From: Actinomycetes bacterium
GTDB lineage: Bacteria > Actinomycetota > Actinomycetes > Propionibacteriales > Nocardioidaceae
DNA length: 64,000 nt
Assembly: GCA_023417775.1 (NCBI GenBank)
Contig: JAEZEJ010000047.1
Location: 3,551-67,550 of the forward strand
Direction of reading: 5' to 3'
This document shows positions 55,241 through 64,000 of this stretch, piece by piece. Made by a program: the position numbers and the translations under genes. Positions within the stretch are counted from its first letter, which is position 1; every line of letters begins with the position of its first letter. Below the pieces are notes generated by a model. That model did not search any database. It was not told where the DNA came from and was given only the letters and a program-made list of their open reading frames with translations.

Positions 55241-58200
55241 ATGTCGATTTTCTCATCGCTTCCCGCGGCGCAAGGTCTGTACGACCCGCGTTTCGAGCAC
55301 GACGCCTGTGGTGTCGCGTTCGTCGCGACGCTGACCGGCGAGGCGAGTCACAGCATCGTCGCGCAGGGCCTCACCGCCTTGCGCAATCTCGATCACCGCG
55401 GAGCGGTGGGCGGAGAGCCGAATACCGGCGACGGTGCCGGCATGCTGATGCAGCTCCCCGATCGTTTCCTGCGCGCGGTCAGCCCGGTCGAGCTTCCCGA
55501 GCTCGGCGCCTACGCCGCCGGCATGGCCTTCCTGCCCAGCGACGATGTCGCCGGGGCGAAGGAGTCGGTCGAGCGGATCGCCGCCGAGGAGGGTCTGCGA
55601 GTGCTCGGCTGGCGCGAGGTCCCGACACAGCCCGACATCCTCGGGTCGATGGCCCGGTCGGCGATGCCCGCCTTCGAGCTCTGCTTTGTCGCCCCGACCG
55701 ATACCGGCCGGACCGGCGTGGAGCTCGACCGGCTGACCTATGCGCTGAACAAGCGCTCCCAGCACGAGGCGGAGGTCTACTTCCCGTCGCTGTCGAGCCG
55801 CACCCTCGTCTACAAGGGCATGCTCACCACCGAGCAGCTGGACGAGTTCTTCCCCGATCTGCTCGACGAGCGCATGGAGTCCGCGCTCGCCATCGTGCAC
55901 AGCCGGTTCTCGACCAATACCTTCCCGAGCTGGCCGCTGGCGCACCCCTTACTTTACGTCGCCCACAACTGCGAGATCAACACCGCGATGGGCAACCGCA
56001 ACTGGATGCGCGCCCGTGAGGCGCTGCTGGAGAGCGATCTCATCCCCGGCGATCTGAGCCGGCTGTACCCGATCTGCAGCCCCGAGGGCTCGGACACCGC
56101 CTCCTTCGACGAGGTGCTGGAGCTGCTGCACCTCGGGGGGCGCCCCCTGCCGCACGCCGTCATGATGATGGTCCCGGAGGCGTGGGAGAACGATGCCGAG
56201 ATGGACCCGGCGCGTCGCGCCTTCTACGAGTTCCACTCCACCGTGATGGAGCCTTGGGACGGTCCCGCCTGCATCTGCTTCACCGACGGCACCCAGATCG
56301 GTGCGGTCCTGGACCGCAACGGCCTGCGCCCGGGACGCTATTGGATCACCGAGGACGGCCTCGTCGTGCTCGCCTCCGAGGCCGGTGTGCTCGACCTCGA
56401 TCCCGCCACGATCGTCCGCAAGGGTCGCCTCGAGCCGGGCCGCATGTTCCTGCTCGACCTCGACGAGCACCGCGTCATCGAGGACGAGGAGATCAAGGGT
56501 CAGCTCGCGCAGGAGAATCCCTACGACGAGTGGCTGTACTCCGGCCTTGTGCGCTTCGAGGACCTGCCCGATCTCGAGCACATCGTGCACACCCATGCCT
56601 CGGTCACGCGCCGCCAGCAGGTCTTCGGGTACACCGCGGAGGAGGTGCGCCGGCTCATCGCCCCGATCGCGCGCACCGGCGCCGAGGCGATCGGCTCGAT
56701 GGGCACCGATACGCCCATCGCGGCGCTCTCGGACCGTCCGCGCCAGCTCTTCGACTACTTCAGCCAGCTGTTCGCGCAGGTCACCAACCCGCCGCTGGAC
56801 GCGATCCGGGAGGAGGTCGTCACGTCGCTGGCCGGCACGATCGGCCCGGAGCGCAACCTCTTGGCGCCGAGCCCGGCCAGCTGCCGCATGTTGCAGCTGC
56901 CGTTCCCAGTCATCGACAACGACGAGCTCGCCAAGATCCGGCACATGAACCGCGATGGCGACATGCCGGGCTTCAGCGTGCACGTGGTCCGCGGTCTGTA
57001 TGACGTGCACGGCGGAGGGGAGGCCCTGCGGACCCGCCTGGACGAGATCTGCGCAGAGGTGTCCGCGGCGATCGTCGAGGACGGTGCGCGCGTCATCGTG
57101 CTCTCGGACCGGCACTCCAATGCCGATCTCGCGCCGATCCCGTCGCTGCTGCTGACCGGCGCGGTCCACCACCACATGGTGCGCGAGAAGCTGCGCACCC
57201 AGGCCGGTCTGCTCATCGAGGCCGGGGACGTGCGCGAGGTGCATCACGTCGCGCTGCTCATCGGCTTCGGCGCCACCGCCGTCAACCCGTACCTGGCCCT
57301 GGAGACCGCCGAGGACCTGGCCCGCCAGGCCGTCTACGTCCACGACGTCGCGCCCGAGGCGGCCGCCCGCAATATCGCCTATGGGCTGGGCAAGGGCGTG
57401 CTCAAGGTCATGAGCAAGATGGGCGTCTCGACCGTCGCGTCGTACACCGGAGCGCAGATCTTCGAGGCCGTCGGCCTCTCGCACGAGGTGGTCGAGCGCT
57501 ACTTCACCGGCACCGCCAGCAAGCTCGGCGGCGTCGGCCTCGACGTGCTGGCCGAGGAGGTCCGCGAGCGGCACCTCAAGGCGTACCCGACCAAGGGCAT
57601 CATCGGCCACCGTCGTCAGCTGGAGGTCGGTGGCGAGTACCAGTGGCGGCGCGAAGGCCCCGAGCACCTCTTCGACCCCGAGACGGTGTTCCGGCTGCAG
57701 CACTCCACGCGCACGGGCCGCTACGACGTCTTCAAGCAGTACACCCAGCGCGTCGACGAGCAGAGCGAACGGCTCATGACGCTGCGCGGGCTCTTCCGCT
57801 TCGTCGACGGCGAGCGGGCGTCGATCCCGGTCGACGAGGTCGAGCCGGTCAGCGAGATCGTCAAGCGCTTCTCCACCGGCGCGATGAGCTACGGCTCCAT
57901 CAGCCAGGAGGCGCACGAGACGCTGGCCATCGCGATGAACCGTCTCGGCGGCAAGTCCAATACCGGCGAGGGCGGCGAGGACCCGGAGCGTCTCTACGAT
58001 CCGGAGCGCCGCTCGGCCATCAAGCAGGTCGCCTCGGGACGCTTCGGCGTCACCAGCGAGTACCTGTCCAATGCCGACGACATCCAGATCAAGATGGCGC
58101 AGGGGGCCAAGCCCGGCGAGGGCGGCCAGCTGCCCGGCCCGAAGGTCTATCCCTGGGTCGCCACGACACGTCACTCGACGCCCGGTGTCGGTCTCATCAG

Positions 58201-59776
58201 CCCGCCCCCGCACCACGACATCTACTCGATCGAGGACCTGAAGCAGCTCATCCACGATCTGAAGAACGCCAACCCGGCGGCACGGGTCCACGTCAAGCTC
58301 GTGTCCGAGGTGGGTGTCGGAACGGTCGCCGCGGGCGTCTCCAAGGCCAAGGCCGATGTCGTGCTCATCTCCGGTCACGACGGCGGCACGGGCGCCTCGC
58401 CGCTGACCTCGCTCAAGCACGCGGGCGGACCCTGGGAGCTCGGCCTCGCCGAGACCCAGCAGACGCTGCTCATCAACGGCCTGCGCGATCGCATCGTCGT
58501 GCAGTGCGACGGGCAGCTCAAGACCGGCCGCGATGTCGTGATCGCGGCGCTGCTCGGCGCGGAGGAGTTCGGCTTCGCGACCGCACCGCTCGTGGTGAGC
58601 GGTTGCATCATGATGCGCGTGTGCCACCTGGACACCTGCCCGGTGGGAGTCGCGACGCAGAACCAGTCGCTGCGCGAGAAGTACTCCGGCAAGGCCGAGT
58701 ACGTGGTGAACTTCTTCGAGTTCATCGCTCAGGAGGTGCGCGAGCATCTGGCCGCCCTCGGCTTCCGCTCGATCGACGAGGCCGTCGGCCACGTCGAGAT
58801 GCTCGACACGCGGGAGGCGATCGACCACTGGAAGGCCAGCAGCCTCGACCTCTCGCCGGTGTTCTACCGCCCCGAGCTGCCCGAGGGCGCGTCCCTGCGC
58901 AACAGCACCCGGCAGGACCACGCCCTCGACAGGGCACTCGACATCGAGCTCATCGCGTTGAGCGCCGATGCCCTGGAACGCGGCGAGCCGGTGCGGGCCC
59001 AGGTCGACATCCGCAATGTCAACCGCACGGTCGGCACGATGCTCGGCCACGAGGTCACCAAGCGGTACCGCGGCGAGGGGCTGCCCGATGACACCATCGA
59101 CATCACCTTCCTCGGATCGGCCGGCCAGTCCTTCGGGGCCTTCGTGCCGCGCGGCATCACTCTGCGACTCGAGGGCGACGGCAACGACTATGTCGGCAAG
59201 GGACTGTCGGGTGGTCGGATCATCGTGCGGCCGCCGCGCGATGCCGGCTATGTCGCCGAGGAGCAGATCGTGGCCGGCAATGTCATCGGCTTCGGTGCCA
59301 CCTCCGGCGAGCTGTTCCTGCGCGGCAAGGTCGGGGAGCGGTTCTGCGTCCGCAACTCCGGGGCCACCGCGGTGGTCGAGGGCGTGGGGGACCACGCACT
59401 GGAGTACATGACCGGCGGGCGTGCCATCATCCTCGGCCCGACCGGCCGCAATGTCGCGGCCGGCATGAGCGGGGGACAGGGCTATGTCCTCGACCTCGAC
59501 GAGGAGCTCGTCAATCCCGAGCTCGTCGAGGTCCGCGCCGTGCCGGAGGAGCAGTCGGACTGGCTGCGCGGCATCGTCCAGCGGCACGCCGAGGAGACCG
59601 GGTCCCCGGTCGCCGAGAGCCTGCTACAGGACTGGAACGCGGCCCTGAGCCGGTTCCGCGAGATCATGCCGGTCAATTACCGCAAGGTGCTCGAGGCGCG
59701 CGATGCCGCCGAGGCCGAGGGACTGACCGACGAAGAGACGACCGCACGCATGATGGAGGTGGCCGCTCGTGGCTGA
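55241..59776 (+). CDS. gltB: glutamate synthase (NADPH), large (alpha) subunit
   Basis: GltB uses glutamine and 2-oxoglutarate to make two glutamates. The 1511-residue protein has a propeptide ending before the catalytic Cys23 ([11 protein letters not shown]), a class II glutaminase domain (to about 430), a central domain, the FMN/2-oxoglutarate synthase domain ([34 protein letters not shown]), the 3Fe-4S cluster motif [15 protein letters not shown] and a C-terminal beta-helix ([19 protein letters not shown]). The ATG at 55241 follows GTGAGGACGGCTC. It overlaps gltD by eight bases. Confidence 0.97.
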   Translation: MSIFSSLPAAQGLYDPRFEHDACGVAFVATLTGEASHSIVAQGLTALRNLDHRGAVGGEPNTGDGAGMLMQLPDRFLRAVSPVELPELGAYAAGMAFLPSDDVAGAKESVERIAAEEGLRVLGWREVPTQPDILGSMARSAMPAFELCFVAPTDTGRTGVELDRLTYALNKRSQHEAEVYFPSLSSRTLVYKGMLTTEQLDEFFPDLLDERMESALAIVHSRFSTNTFPSWPLAHPLLYVAHNCEINTAMGNRNWMRAREALLESDLIPGDLSRLYPICSPEGSDTASFDEVLELLHLGGRPLPHAVMMMVPEAWENDAEMDPARRAFYEFHSTVMEPWDGPACICFTDGTQIGAVLDRNGLRPGRYWITEDGLVVLASEAGVLDLDPATIVRKGRLEPGRMFLLDLDEHRVIEDEEIKGQLAQENPYDEWLYSGLVRFEDLPDLEHIVHTHASVTRRQQVFGYTAEEVRRLIAPIARTGAEAIGSMGTDTPIAALSDRPRQLFDYFSQLFAQVTNPPLDAIREEVVTSLAGTIGPERNLLAPSPASCRMLQLPFPVIDNDELAKIRHMNRDGDMPGFSVHVVRGLYDVHGGGEALRTRLDEICAEVSAAIVEDGARVIVLSDRHSNADLAPIPSLLLTGAVHHHMVREKLRTQAGLLIEAGDVREVHHVALLIGFGATAVNPYLALETAEDLARQAVYVHDVAPEAAARNIAYGLGKGVLKVMSKMGVSTVASYTGAQIFEAVGLSHEVVERYFTGTASKLGGVGLDVLAEEVRERHLKAYPTKGIIGHRRQLEVGGEYQWRREGPEHLFDPETVFRLQHSTRTGRYDVFKQYTQRVDEQSERLMTLRGLFRFVDGERASIPVDEVEPVSEIVKRFSTGAMSYGSISQEAHETLAIAMNRLGGKSNTGEGGEDPERLYDPERRSAIKQVASGRFGVTSEYLSNADDIQIKMAQGAKPGEGGQLPGPKVYPWVATTRHSTPGVGLISPPPHHDIYSIEDLKQLIHDLKNANPAARVHVKLVSEVGVGTVAAGVSKAKADVVLISGHDGGTGASPLTSLKHAGGPWELGLAETQQTLLINGLRDRIVVQCDGQLKTGRDVVIAALLGAEEFGFATAPLVVSGCIMMRVCHLDTCPVGVATQNQSLREKYSGKAEYVVNFFEFIAQEVREHLAALGFRSIDEAVGHVEMLDTREAIDHWKASSLDLSPVFYRPELPEGASLRNSTRQDHALDRALDIELIALSADALERGEPVRAQVDIRNVNRTVGTMLGHEVTKRYRGEGLPDDTIDITFLGSAGQSFGAFVPRGITLRLEGDGNDYVGKGLSGGRIIVRPPRDAGYVAEEQIVAGNVIGFGATSGELFLRGKVGERFCVRNSGATAVVEGVGDHALEYMTGGRAIILGPTGRNVAAGMSGGQGYVLDLDEELVNPELVEVRAVPEEQSDWLRGIVQRHAEETGSPVAESLLQDWNAALSRFREIMPVNYRKVLEARDAAEAEGLTDEETTARMMEVAARG

Positions 59777-61268
59777 TCCCCGTGGCTTCATGACCACTCC
59801 GCGCCAGGTGGCCGAGCGCCGCCCCGTCGAGGAGCGCGTCAAGGACTGGAAAGAGGTCTACCCCGGCAGCGCCGGGCGCGCCCTCCTGCCGATCATCACC
59901 GAACAGGCCGGGCGCTGCATGGACTGCGGCATCCCCTTCTGCCATCAGGGCTGCCCGCTGGGCAATCTGATCCCGGAGTGGAACGACCTGGTCTGGCGAG
60001 ACGACTGGTCCGATGCGATCGAGCGTCTGCACGCGACCAACAACTTCCCGGAGTTCACCGGGCGGCTGTGCCCGGCCCCGTGCGAGACCTCGTGCGTCGT
60101 CGGCATCAACCGCGATCCGGTGACCATCAAGAACGTCGAGGTCTCGATCATCGACCGGGCATGGGAGCAGAACGACGTCAAGCCCGAGCCGCCCGAGTGG
60201 CTGACGGGCAAGACGGTGGCGGTCGTCGGCTCCGGACCGGCGGGACTCGCGGTCGCCCAGCAGCTGACCCGTTCGGGGCACACCGTCGCGGTCTACGAGC
60301 GTGATGACGAGCCCGGTGGCCTGCTGCGCTATGGCATCCCCGAGTTCAAGATGGAGAAGGAGCATGTCGATCGACGCGTCCTGCAGATGCAGCGCGAGGG
60401 CACCGTGTTCCGGACCGGCGTCCGCATCGGCGAGAAGATCACGGGCACCCAGCTGCGCGAGCGCTACGATGCCGTCGTGCTGGCCATCGGCGCCACGGTC
60501 CGCCGCGACCTGCCGGCACCCGGCCGCGAGCTCGACGGCATCCACCAGGCGATGGACTACCTTCCGCAGGCGAATCGGGTGGCGCTCGGCCAGCCCGCGA
60601 CATCCGACGGCTCGGACCAGATCGTGGCGACCGGCAAGGATGTCGTCATCATCGGCGGCGGAGACACGGGTGCGGACTGCCTCGGCACCGCGATCCGTCA
60701 GGGCGCACGGTCGGTCACCAGCCTGGAGATCATGCCGCAGCCGGGTGGCGACCGCCCCGAGCACCAGCCGTGGCCGACCTATCCGATGATCTACCGTGTC
60801 GCCTCGGCGCACGAGGAGGGCGGCGACCGGGTCTACGCCGTGTCGACCAAGGAGTTCGTCGGCGAGGACCCTTCGACGGGCTCAGGCCAAGCGGCCGTCA
60901 GTGGTCTGCGGATCACCGAGGTCGAGATGAAGGACGGTCGCTTCGAGGAGATCGAGGGCAGCGAGCGGGTGATCCCGGCTCAGCTGGTGCTGTTCGCGAT
61001 GGGATTCACCGGGCCCGAGCCGGAGGGACTGGTCGAGCAGCTCGGCGTCGATCTGGACGAGCGCGGCAATGTCGTGCGCGATGCGGACTTCATGTCGAGC
61101 GTCGAGGGAGTGTTCGTCGCCGGCGACTGCGGGCGCGGTCAGTCGCTCATCGTCTGGGCGATCGCCGAGGGTCGTGCGGCCGCCGCGGGTGTCGACGCCT
61201 ATCTGACCGATGGCACCTCGACGCTGCCCCGGCCGATCAAGCCGACCGATCGGCCCTTGACGGCCTGA
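59769..61268 (+). CDS. gltD: glutamate synthase (NADPH), small (beta) subunit
   Basis: GltD passes electrons from NADPH to GltB. The 499-residue protein has N-terminal [4Fe-4S] cysteines ([17 protein letters not shown] and [12 protein letters not shown]), the FAD-binding [15 protein letters not shown] and NADPH-binding [20 protein letters not shown]. Near residue 370 it contains [15 protein letters not shown], an in-frame insertion with the typical translation of a dispersed short repeat; it lies in a surface region and the flanking sequence is intact. Confidence 0.96.
   Translation: MADPRGFMTTPRQVAERRPVEERVKDWKEVYPGSAGRALLPIITEQAGRCMDCGIPFCHQGCPLGNLIPEWNDLVWRDDWSDAIERLHATNNFPEFTGRLCPAPCETSCVVGINRDPVTIKNVEVSIIDRAWEQNDVKPEPPEWLTGKTVAVVGSGPAGLAVAQQLTRSGHTVAVYERDDEPGGLLRYGIPEFKMEKEHVDRRVLQMQREGTVFRTGVRIGEKITGTQLRERYDAVVLAIGATVRRDLPAPGRELDGIHQAMDYLPQANRVALGQPATSDGSDQIVATGKDVVIIGGGDTGADCLGTAIRQGARSVTSLEIMPQPGGDRPEHQPWPTYPMIYRVASAHEEGGDRVYAVSTKEFVGEDPSTGSGQAAVSGLRITEVEMKDGRFEEIEGSERVIPAQLVLFAMGFTGPEPEGLVEQLGVDLDERGNVVRDADFMSSVEGVFVAGDCGRGQSLIVWAIAEGRAAAAGVDAYLTDGTSTLPRPIKPTDRPLTA
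60868..60888 (+). repeat. short dispersed repeat inserted in gltD coding sequence
   Basis: CCCTTCGACGGGCTCAGGCC (within 60869-60888) is a form of the CCTTCGACaGGCTCAGG sequence that is repeated many times in various high-GC genomes. Here it is read in frame as DPSTGSGQA. It adds about nine residues without disrupting the gene. Confidence 0.7.
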
Positions 61269-61283
61269 GGTCTGCTCCTCAAA

Positions 61284-61331
61284 CGCTGCTCGACCACCGA
61301 GGTCCGACGGGACCTCGGTGGTCGAGCAGCG
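61284..61331 (+). terminator. gltBD terminator, 22-bp perfect stem
   Basis: Bases 61284-61305 and 61310-61331 are perfect inverted complements around a GACG loop, 15 bases after the gltD stop. There is no T-tract. The sequence GGTGGTCGAGCAGCG is of a kind often repeated in actinobacterial intergenic regions. Confidence 0.88.
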
Positions 61332-61469
61332 GTGGTCGTCCGGGGCCGCAGCGGTGAGGACAGGGCATTCGAGGCGTTGCCGCGCTCGAACGGGACCGCA
61401 TCGGATGAGGTGCCGACGCGGCCTCTCCGAACTCGCTAGTAGCTTCGCCGCGCCAGTAGACTGAGGGGC

Positions 61470-62927
61470 GTGCGTAGAGCCAAAATCGTTTGCACCCTAG
61501 GACCCGCCACCGACACCGCTGAGCGCATCCTCGAGCTCGCTATCGCGGGCATGGATGTCGCTCGCCTGAACATGAGCCACGGCGATCAGAGCGAGCAGCT
61601 CAAGCGCCTCGAGCGCGTGCGCCGCGCCGCTGATGCGACCGGCAAGGCCATCGCCGTGCTGGCCGACCTGCAGGGCCCCAAGATCCGGCTGGGCCGTTTC
61701 GAGGACGGTCCCTACGAGCTCAAGGTGGGGGATACCTTCACCATCACCACCGATGACATCATCGGTGACCGCGAGCGCGCGTCCACCACCTTCAAGGGCC
61801 TCCCCGGCGACGTCAGCGAGGGCGACGAGATCCTCATCGACGACGGCAAGGTGCGCCTGCGGGCCACCCAAGTCACCGACACCGATGTCGTCACCACGGT
61901 CGAGGTGCCCGGACCGGTCAGCAACAACAAGGGCATCAACCTGCCGGGCGTGAATGTCAGCGTGCCCGCGCTGAGCGAGAAGGACATCGAGGACCTGCGT
62001 TTCGCACTGCGCTCGAATGTCGACTTCATCGCCCTGTCCTTCGTGCGCAATGCCGCCGATGCCGAGGATGTGCGCACGATCATGCGCGAGGAGGGGGTCT
62101 TCATCCCCGTCATCGCCAAGATCGAGAAGCCCCAGGCCGTCGAGAACCTCGACGAGATCATGGATGCCTTCGACGGCTTCATGGTCGCCCGAGGAGATCT
62201 CGGTGTCGAGCTGCCTCTCGAGGACGTCCCGCTGGTGCAGAAGACCATCATCGAGAAGGCCCGTCGCAATGCCAAGCCGGTCATCGTCGCCACGCAGATG
62301 CTGGAGTCGATGATCTCCGCGCCGCGTCCCACGCGGGCCGAGGCGTCCGATGTGGCCAATGCGGTGCTCGACGGCGCAGACGCGGTCATGCTGTCGGGGG
62401 AGACCAGCGTCGGCCAGTTCCCGGTGCAGACGGTCAAGATCATGGCCCGCATCGTGGAGTCCACCGAGGATCACGGGCTCCCGCGGATGGCCGAGTACAC
62501 CTGGCAGCCCAAGACCAAGCGCGGCATCATCTGCCGTGCCGCATCGCAGGTCGCCGAGTCGGTCGAGGCCGAGTACGTGGTGGCCTTCACCACCAGCGGC
62601 GACTCCGCCCGCCGGATGGCGCGCTACCGCTCGCACATCCCGGTCATCGCCTTCACCCCGCACGCCAAGGTGCGCGATCAGCTGGCGCTCACCTGGGGCG
62701 TGGAGACCTTCCTCGTGCCCGAGGTGAAGCACACCGACCAGATGGTCCTGCAGGTCGACCGGGCGTTGCTCGACATCGGCAAGTGCGCCGAGGGCACGCA
62801 GGTCGTCATCGTCGCGGGTGCCCCTCCGGGAATCCCCGGCTCGACCAATGCACTGCGCGTGCACAACATGGGCGACGCCATCAACCACGTCGTCCCCGCC
62901 TACGAGATCGACGAGACCCCGCACTGA
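61470..62927 (+). CDS. pyk: pyruvate kinase
   Basis: Pyk converts PEP and ADP to pyruvate and ATP. The 485-residue protein has the N-terminal RRAKIVCTLGPATDT, the substrate/metal site VIAKIEKPQAVENLDEI (catalytic Lys) with VARGDLGVELPLEDVP, and MLSGETSVGQFPV, then a C-terminal domain typical of actinobacteria. TAGACT seven bases before the GTG indicates a leaderless start. It is followed by a family B palindrome. Confidence 0.97.
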   Translation: MRRAKIVCTLGPATDTAERILELAIAGMDVARLNMSHGDQSEQLKRLERVRRAADATGKAIAVLADLQGPKIRLGRFEDGPYELKVGDTFTITTDDIIGDRERASTTFKGLPGDVSEGDEILIDDGKVRLRATQVTDTDVVTTVEVPGPVSNNKGINLPGVNVSVPALSEKDIEDLRFALRSNVDFIALSFVRNAADAEDVRTIMREEGVFIPVIAKIEKPQAVENLDEIMDAFDGFMVARGDLGVELPLEDVPLVQKTIIEKARRNAKPVIVATQMLESMISAPRPTRAEASDVANAVLDGADAVMLSGETSVGQFPVQTVKIMARIVESTEDHGLPRMAEYTWQPKTKRGIICRAASQVAESVEAEYVVAFTTSGDSARRMARYRSHIPVIAFTPHAKVRDQLALTWGVETFLVPEVKHTDQMVLQVDRALLDIGKCAEGTQVVIVAGAPPGIPGSTNALRVHNMGDAINHVVPAYEIDETPH

Positions 62928-62944
62928 TCCAACCGGGATCCCAG

Positions 62945-63017
62945 GACCCTCCGGGTCCAACTTTTGCCGGGTTGGGGCCCTTTTCAGGGTTTGGGAAGGG
63001 CCACGGCCCGGCAAAGT
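62945..63017. repeat. palindrome family B copy 3, pyk terminator
   Basis: Arms 62960-62984 and 62995-63017 are imperfect inverted complements. The head GACCCTCCGGG (62945-62955) and the GCCGGGTTGGGGCCC core relate it to the copies at 15410 and 29672. The rest of the gap to the tRNA (63018-63237) contains GCCGGAGC/GCTCCGGC hairpin bases and an inverted GGCTGAGCCC/GGGGCTCAGCC pair, and no gene. Confidence 0.75.
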
Positions 63018-63215
63018 GATGAGGTTGGGCCGGAGCGTCTCGGAAACTGAGATGGGCTCCGGCGTGGCTCGACCAGGTTCGTGATCTCGCCAGCCGGCAA
63101 GCCGGCACCGGGCTGAGCCCATGGGGGTCAGATTTGAGGGGTTGTCACTTCACCAGAAGGCCGGCCTGGATGGGGCTCAGCCGTGGGTGCTTGCGCCGCG
63201 TGGTCGCCTCGCTCT

Positions 63216-63229
63216 GCGAGGTGCCTCGC
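63216..63229 (-). terminator. possible tRNA-Leu 3' hairpin
   Basis: GCGAGG (63216-63221) and CCTCGC (63224-63229) form a short tight stem nine bases beyond the tRNA 3' end on its strand. It may end the transcript or aid processing; the T-tract is absent. Confidence 0.4.
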
Positions 63230-63237
63230 TTTTGCGG

Positions 63238-63320
63238 TGCCGGGTGCGGGACTCGAACCCGCACGCCCTTTCGGACAATGGTTTTTGAGACCATCGCGTC
63301 TACCATTCCGCCAACCCGGC
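63238..63320 (-). tRNA. tRNA-Leu (anticodon CAA)
   Basis: The minus strand folds as a type II tRNA of 83 bases: acceptor GCCGGGT pairs with ACCCGGC, the anticodon stem ATGGT/ACCAT encloses the loop CTCAAAA with anticodon CAA, a variable arm follows (GTCCGAAAGGGC), and the T arm GCGGGTTCGAGTCCCGC is intact. It reads UUG, a rare leucine codon at this GC content. The 3' CCA is not encoded. Confidence 0.95.
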
Positions 63321-63352
63321 TCCTGCGACAGCGCGCCCGATAACCTTACGGT

Positions 63353-63955
63353 GTGACCTCTACGCCCCCGCGCCCGACCCCGCGCGTCGTCATCGCCGAA
63401 GACGAGGCGTTGATCCGGATGGATCTGGCCGAGATGCTCGGCGAAGCCGGCTACGCCGTCGTCGCCCAGGCCGCCGACGGCGAACAGGCGGTCGCCTTGA
63501 CATCGGAGTATCGCCCCGATCTCGTCGTCATGGACGTCAAGATGCCCAAGCTCGACGGGATCGCCGCCGCCTCGCAGATCGCCCGTGCGCGCCTGGCGCC
63601 GGTCGTCATGCTGACTGCCTTCAGCCAACGAGAGCTCGTCGAACGCGCCCGCGAGGCGGGCGCCATGGCCTACCTCGTCAAACCCTTCACCGCGGCCGAC
63701 CTGATCCCCGCGATCGAGATGGCGCGCAGCAGATTCGCCGAGATCCGTCTGCTGGAGACCGAGATCGACGATCTCTCCGAACAACTCGCCACCCGCAAGG
63801 CCGTCGAACGCGCCAAATCGGTGCTCCAGGAGGCCCTGTCGATCAGCGAACCCGATGCCTTCCGCTGGATCCAGAAGACGGCCATGGACGTTCGGCGGTC
63901 GATGCGCCAGGTGGCAGAGGCCGTCATCGAGAACGGGCCTTCTCTGCGTGGTTGA
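63353..63955 (+). CDS. pdtaR: ANTAR-domain response regulator (PdtaR-like)
   Basis: The 200-residue protein has a receiver domain (phospho-acceptor Asp in LVVMDVKMPKLDG near 62, Thr in MLTAFS, Lys in YLVKPF) followed by a coiled-coil and a C-terminal ANTAR RNA-binding domain (LATRKAVERAKSVLQEALSISEPDAFRWIQKTAM). It matches PdtaR of mycobacteria, which controls mRNA by antitermination. Its kinase PdtaS is not in this window. TAACCT six bases before the GTG indicates a leaderless message. The last 45 bases of the window hold no further feature. Confidence 0.92.
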   Translation: MTSTPPRPTPRVVIAEDEALIRMDLAEMLGEAGYAVVAQAADGEQAVALTSEYRPDLVVMDVKMPKLDGIAAASQIARARLAPVVMLTAFSQRELVERAREAGAMAYLVKPFTAADLIPAIEMARSRFAEIRLLETEIDDLSEQLATRKAVERAKSVLQEALSISEPDAFRWIQKTAMDVRRSMRQVAEAVIENGPSLRG

Positions 63956-64000
63956 CCGCGAGTTACAACTTGGCTACGAAACACCTGAAATACCTCACAG

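Noticed and set aside
63018..63320. tRNA-Leu as an integration (att) site for a mobile element
   Set aside because: No integrase gene, no direct repeat of the tRNA 3' end and no change in gene type were seen nearby.

Overview
The window is a contiguous piece of a high-GC chromosome whose gene content and order (dxr-rseP-ispG, proS, rimP-nusA-ylxR-infB-rbfA-truB-ribF-rpsO-pnp-dapB, thyA-folA, dapA-rnj, ftsK-pgsA-cinA-clgR-DUF3046-recA-recX, miaB, gltBD, pyk, pdtaR) are those of an Actinomycetota core chromosome, probably near Propionibacteriales; the family-level guess is inference. There is no phage, plasmid, CRISPR array or transposase gene. About 68 ordinary protein genes, one tRNA, one structured leader RNA and several repeat families are supported.

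Layout. 1-4784: tail of an alpha-E protein, transglutaminase, zinc peptidase, rlmN, a crotonase resembling EchA6 and a truncated AMP-ligase-like protein. 4868-8622: a DesK/NarL-type two-component system divergent from an ABC transporter. 8650-15409: isoprenoid genes (dxr, ispG) around a site-2 protease, then a GNAT protein, DoxX-like protein and proS. 15506-27634: transcription, translation and RNA-decay block with a ferritin-like gene pair on the other strand. 27881-41603: lysine (dapB, dapA), thymidylate/folate (thyA, folA), AzlCD exporter, a cytosine salvage locus (PucR regulator, yeast-type cytosine deaminase, CodB), RNase J and a degenerate chelatase. 41677-47716: ftsK, pgsA, cinA, clgR and the SOS-controlled recA-recX. 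48768-53351: a glutamate-type ABC importer (gluABCD) flanked by two paralogous single-TM proteins. 53474-63955: miaB, glutamate synthase, pyruvate kinase, tRNA-Leu and an ANTAR response regulator.

Points that go beyond routine annotation. (1) The infB leader contains three tiny ORFs chained by ATGA overlaps, followed by two mutually exclusive hairpins, one of which pairs with the infB ribosome site. (2) At three gene junctions (ABC ATPase/permease, cytosine deaminase/codB, dapA/rnj) a short segment carries a bridging mini-ORF that overlaps the downstream start by ATGA; at two of them the start-site sequence is duplicated, as if an element had inserted into a coupled junction and restored coupling. 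(3) Long palindromes recur in at least two families in intergenic space, and a short repeat has entered the gltD coding region in frame. (4) Many first genes have a TAnnnT hexamer 6-7 bases before the start codon, so leaderless transcripts are common. (5) The pnp leader matches what I remember of the Actino-pnp RNA motif. (6) Two enzymes of known families lack the family's catalytic residues (crotonase, CbiX-type chelatase).
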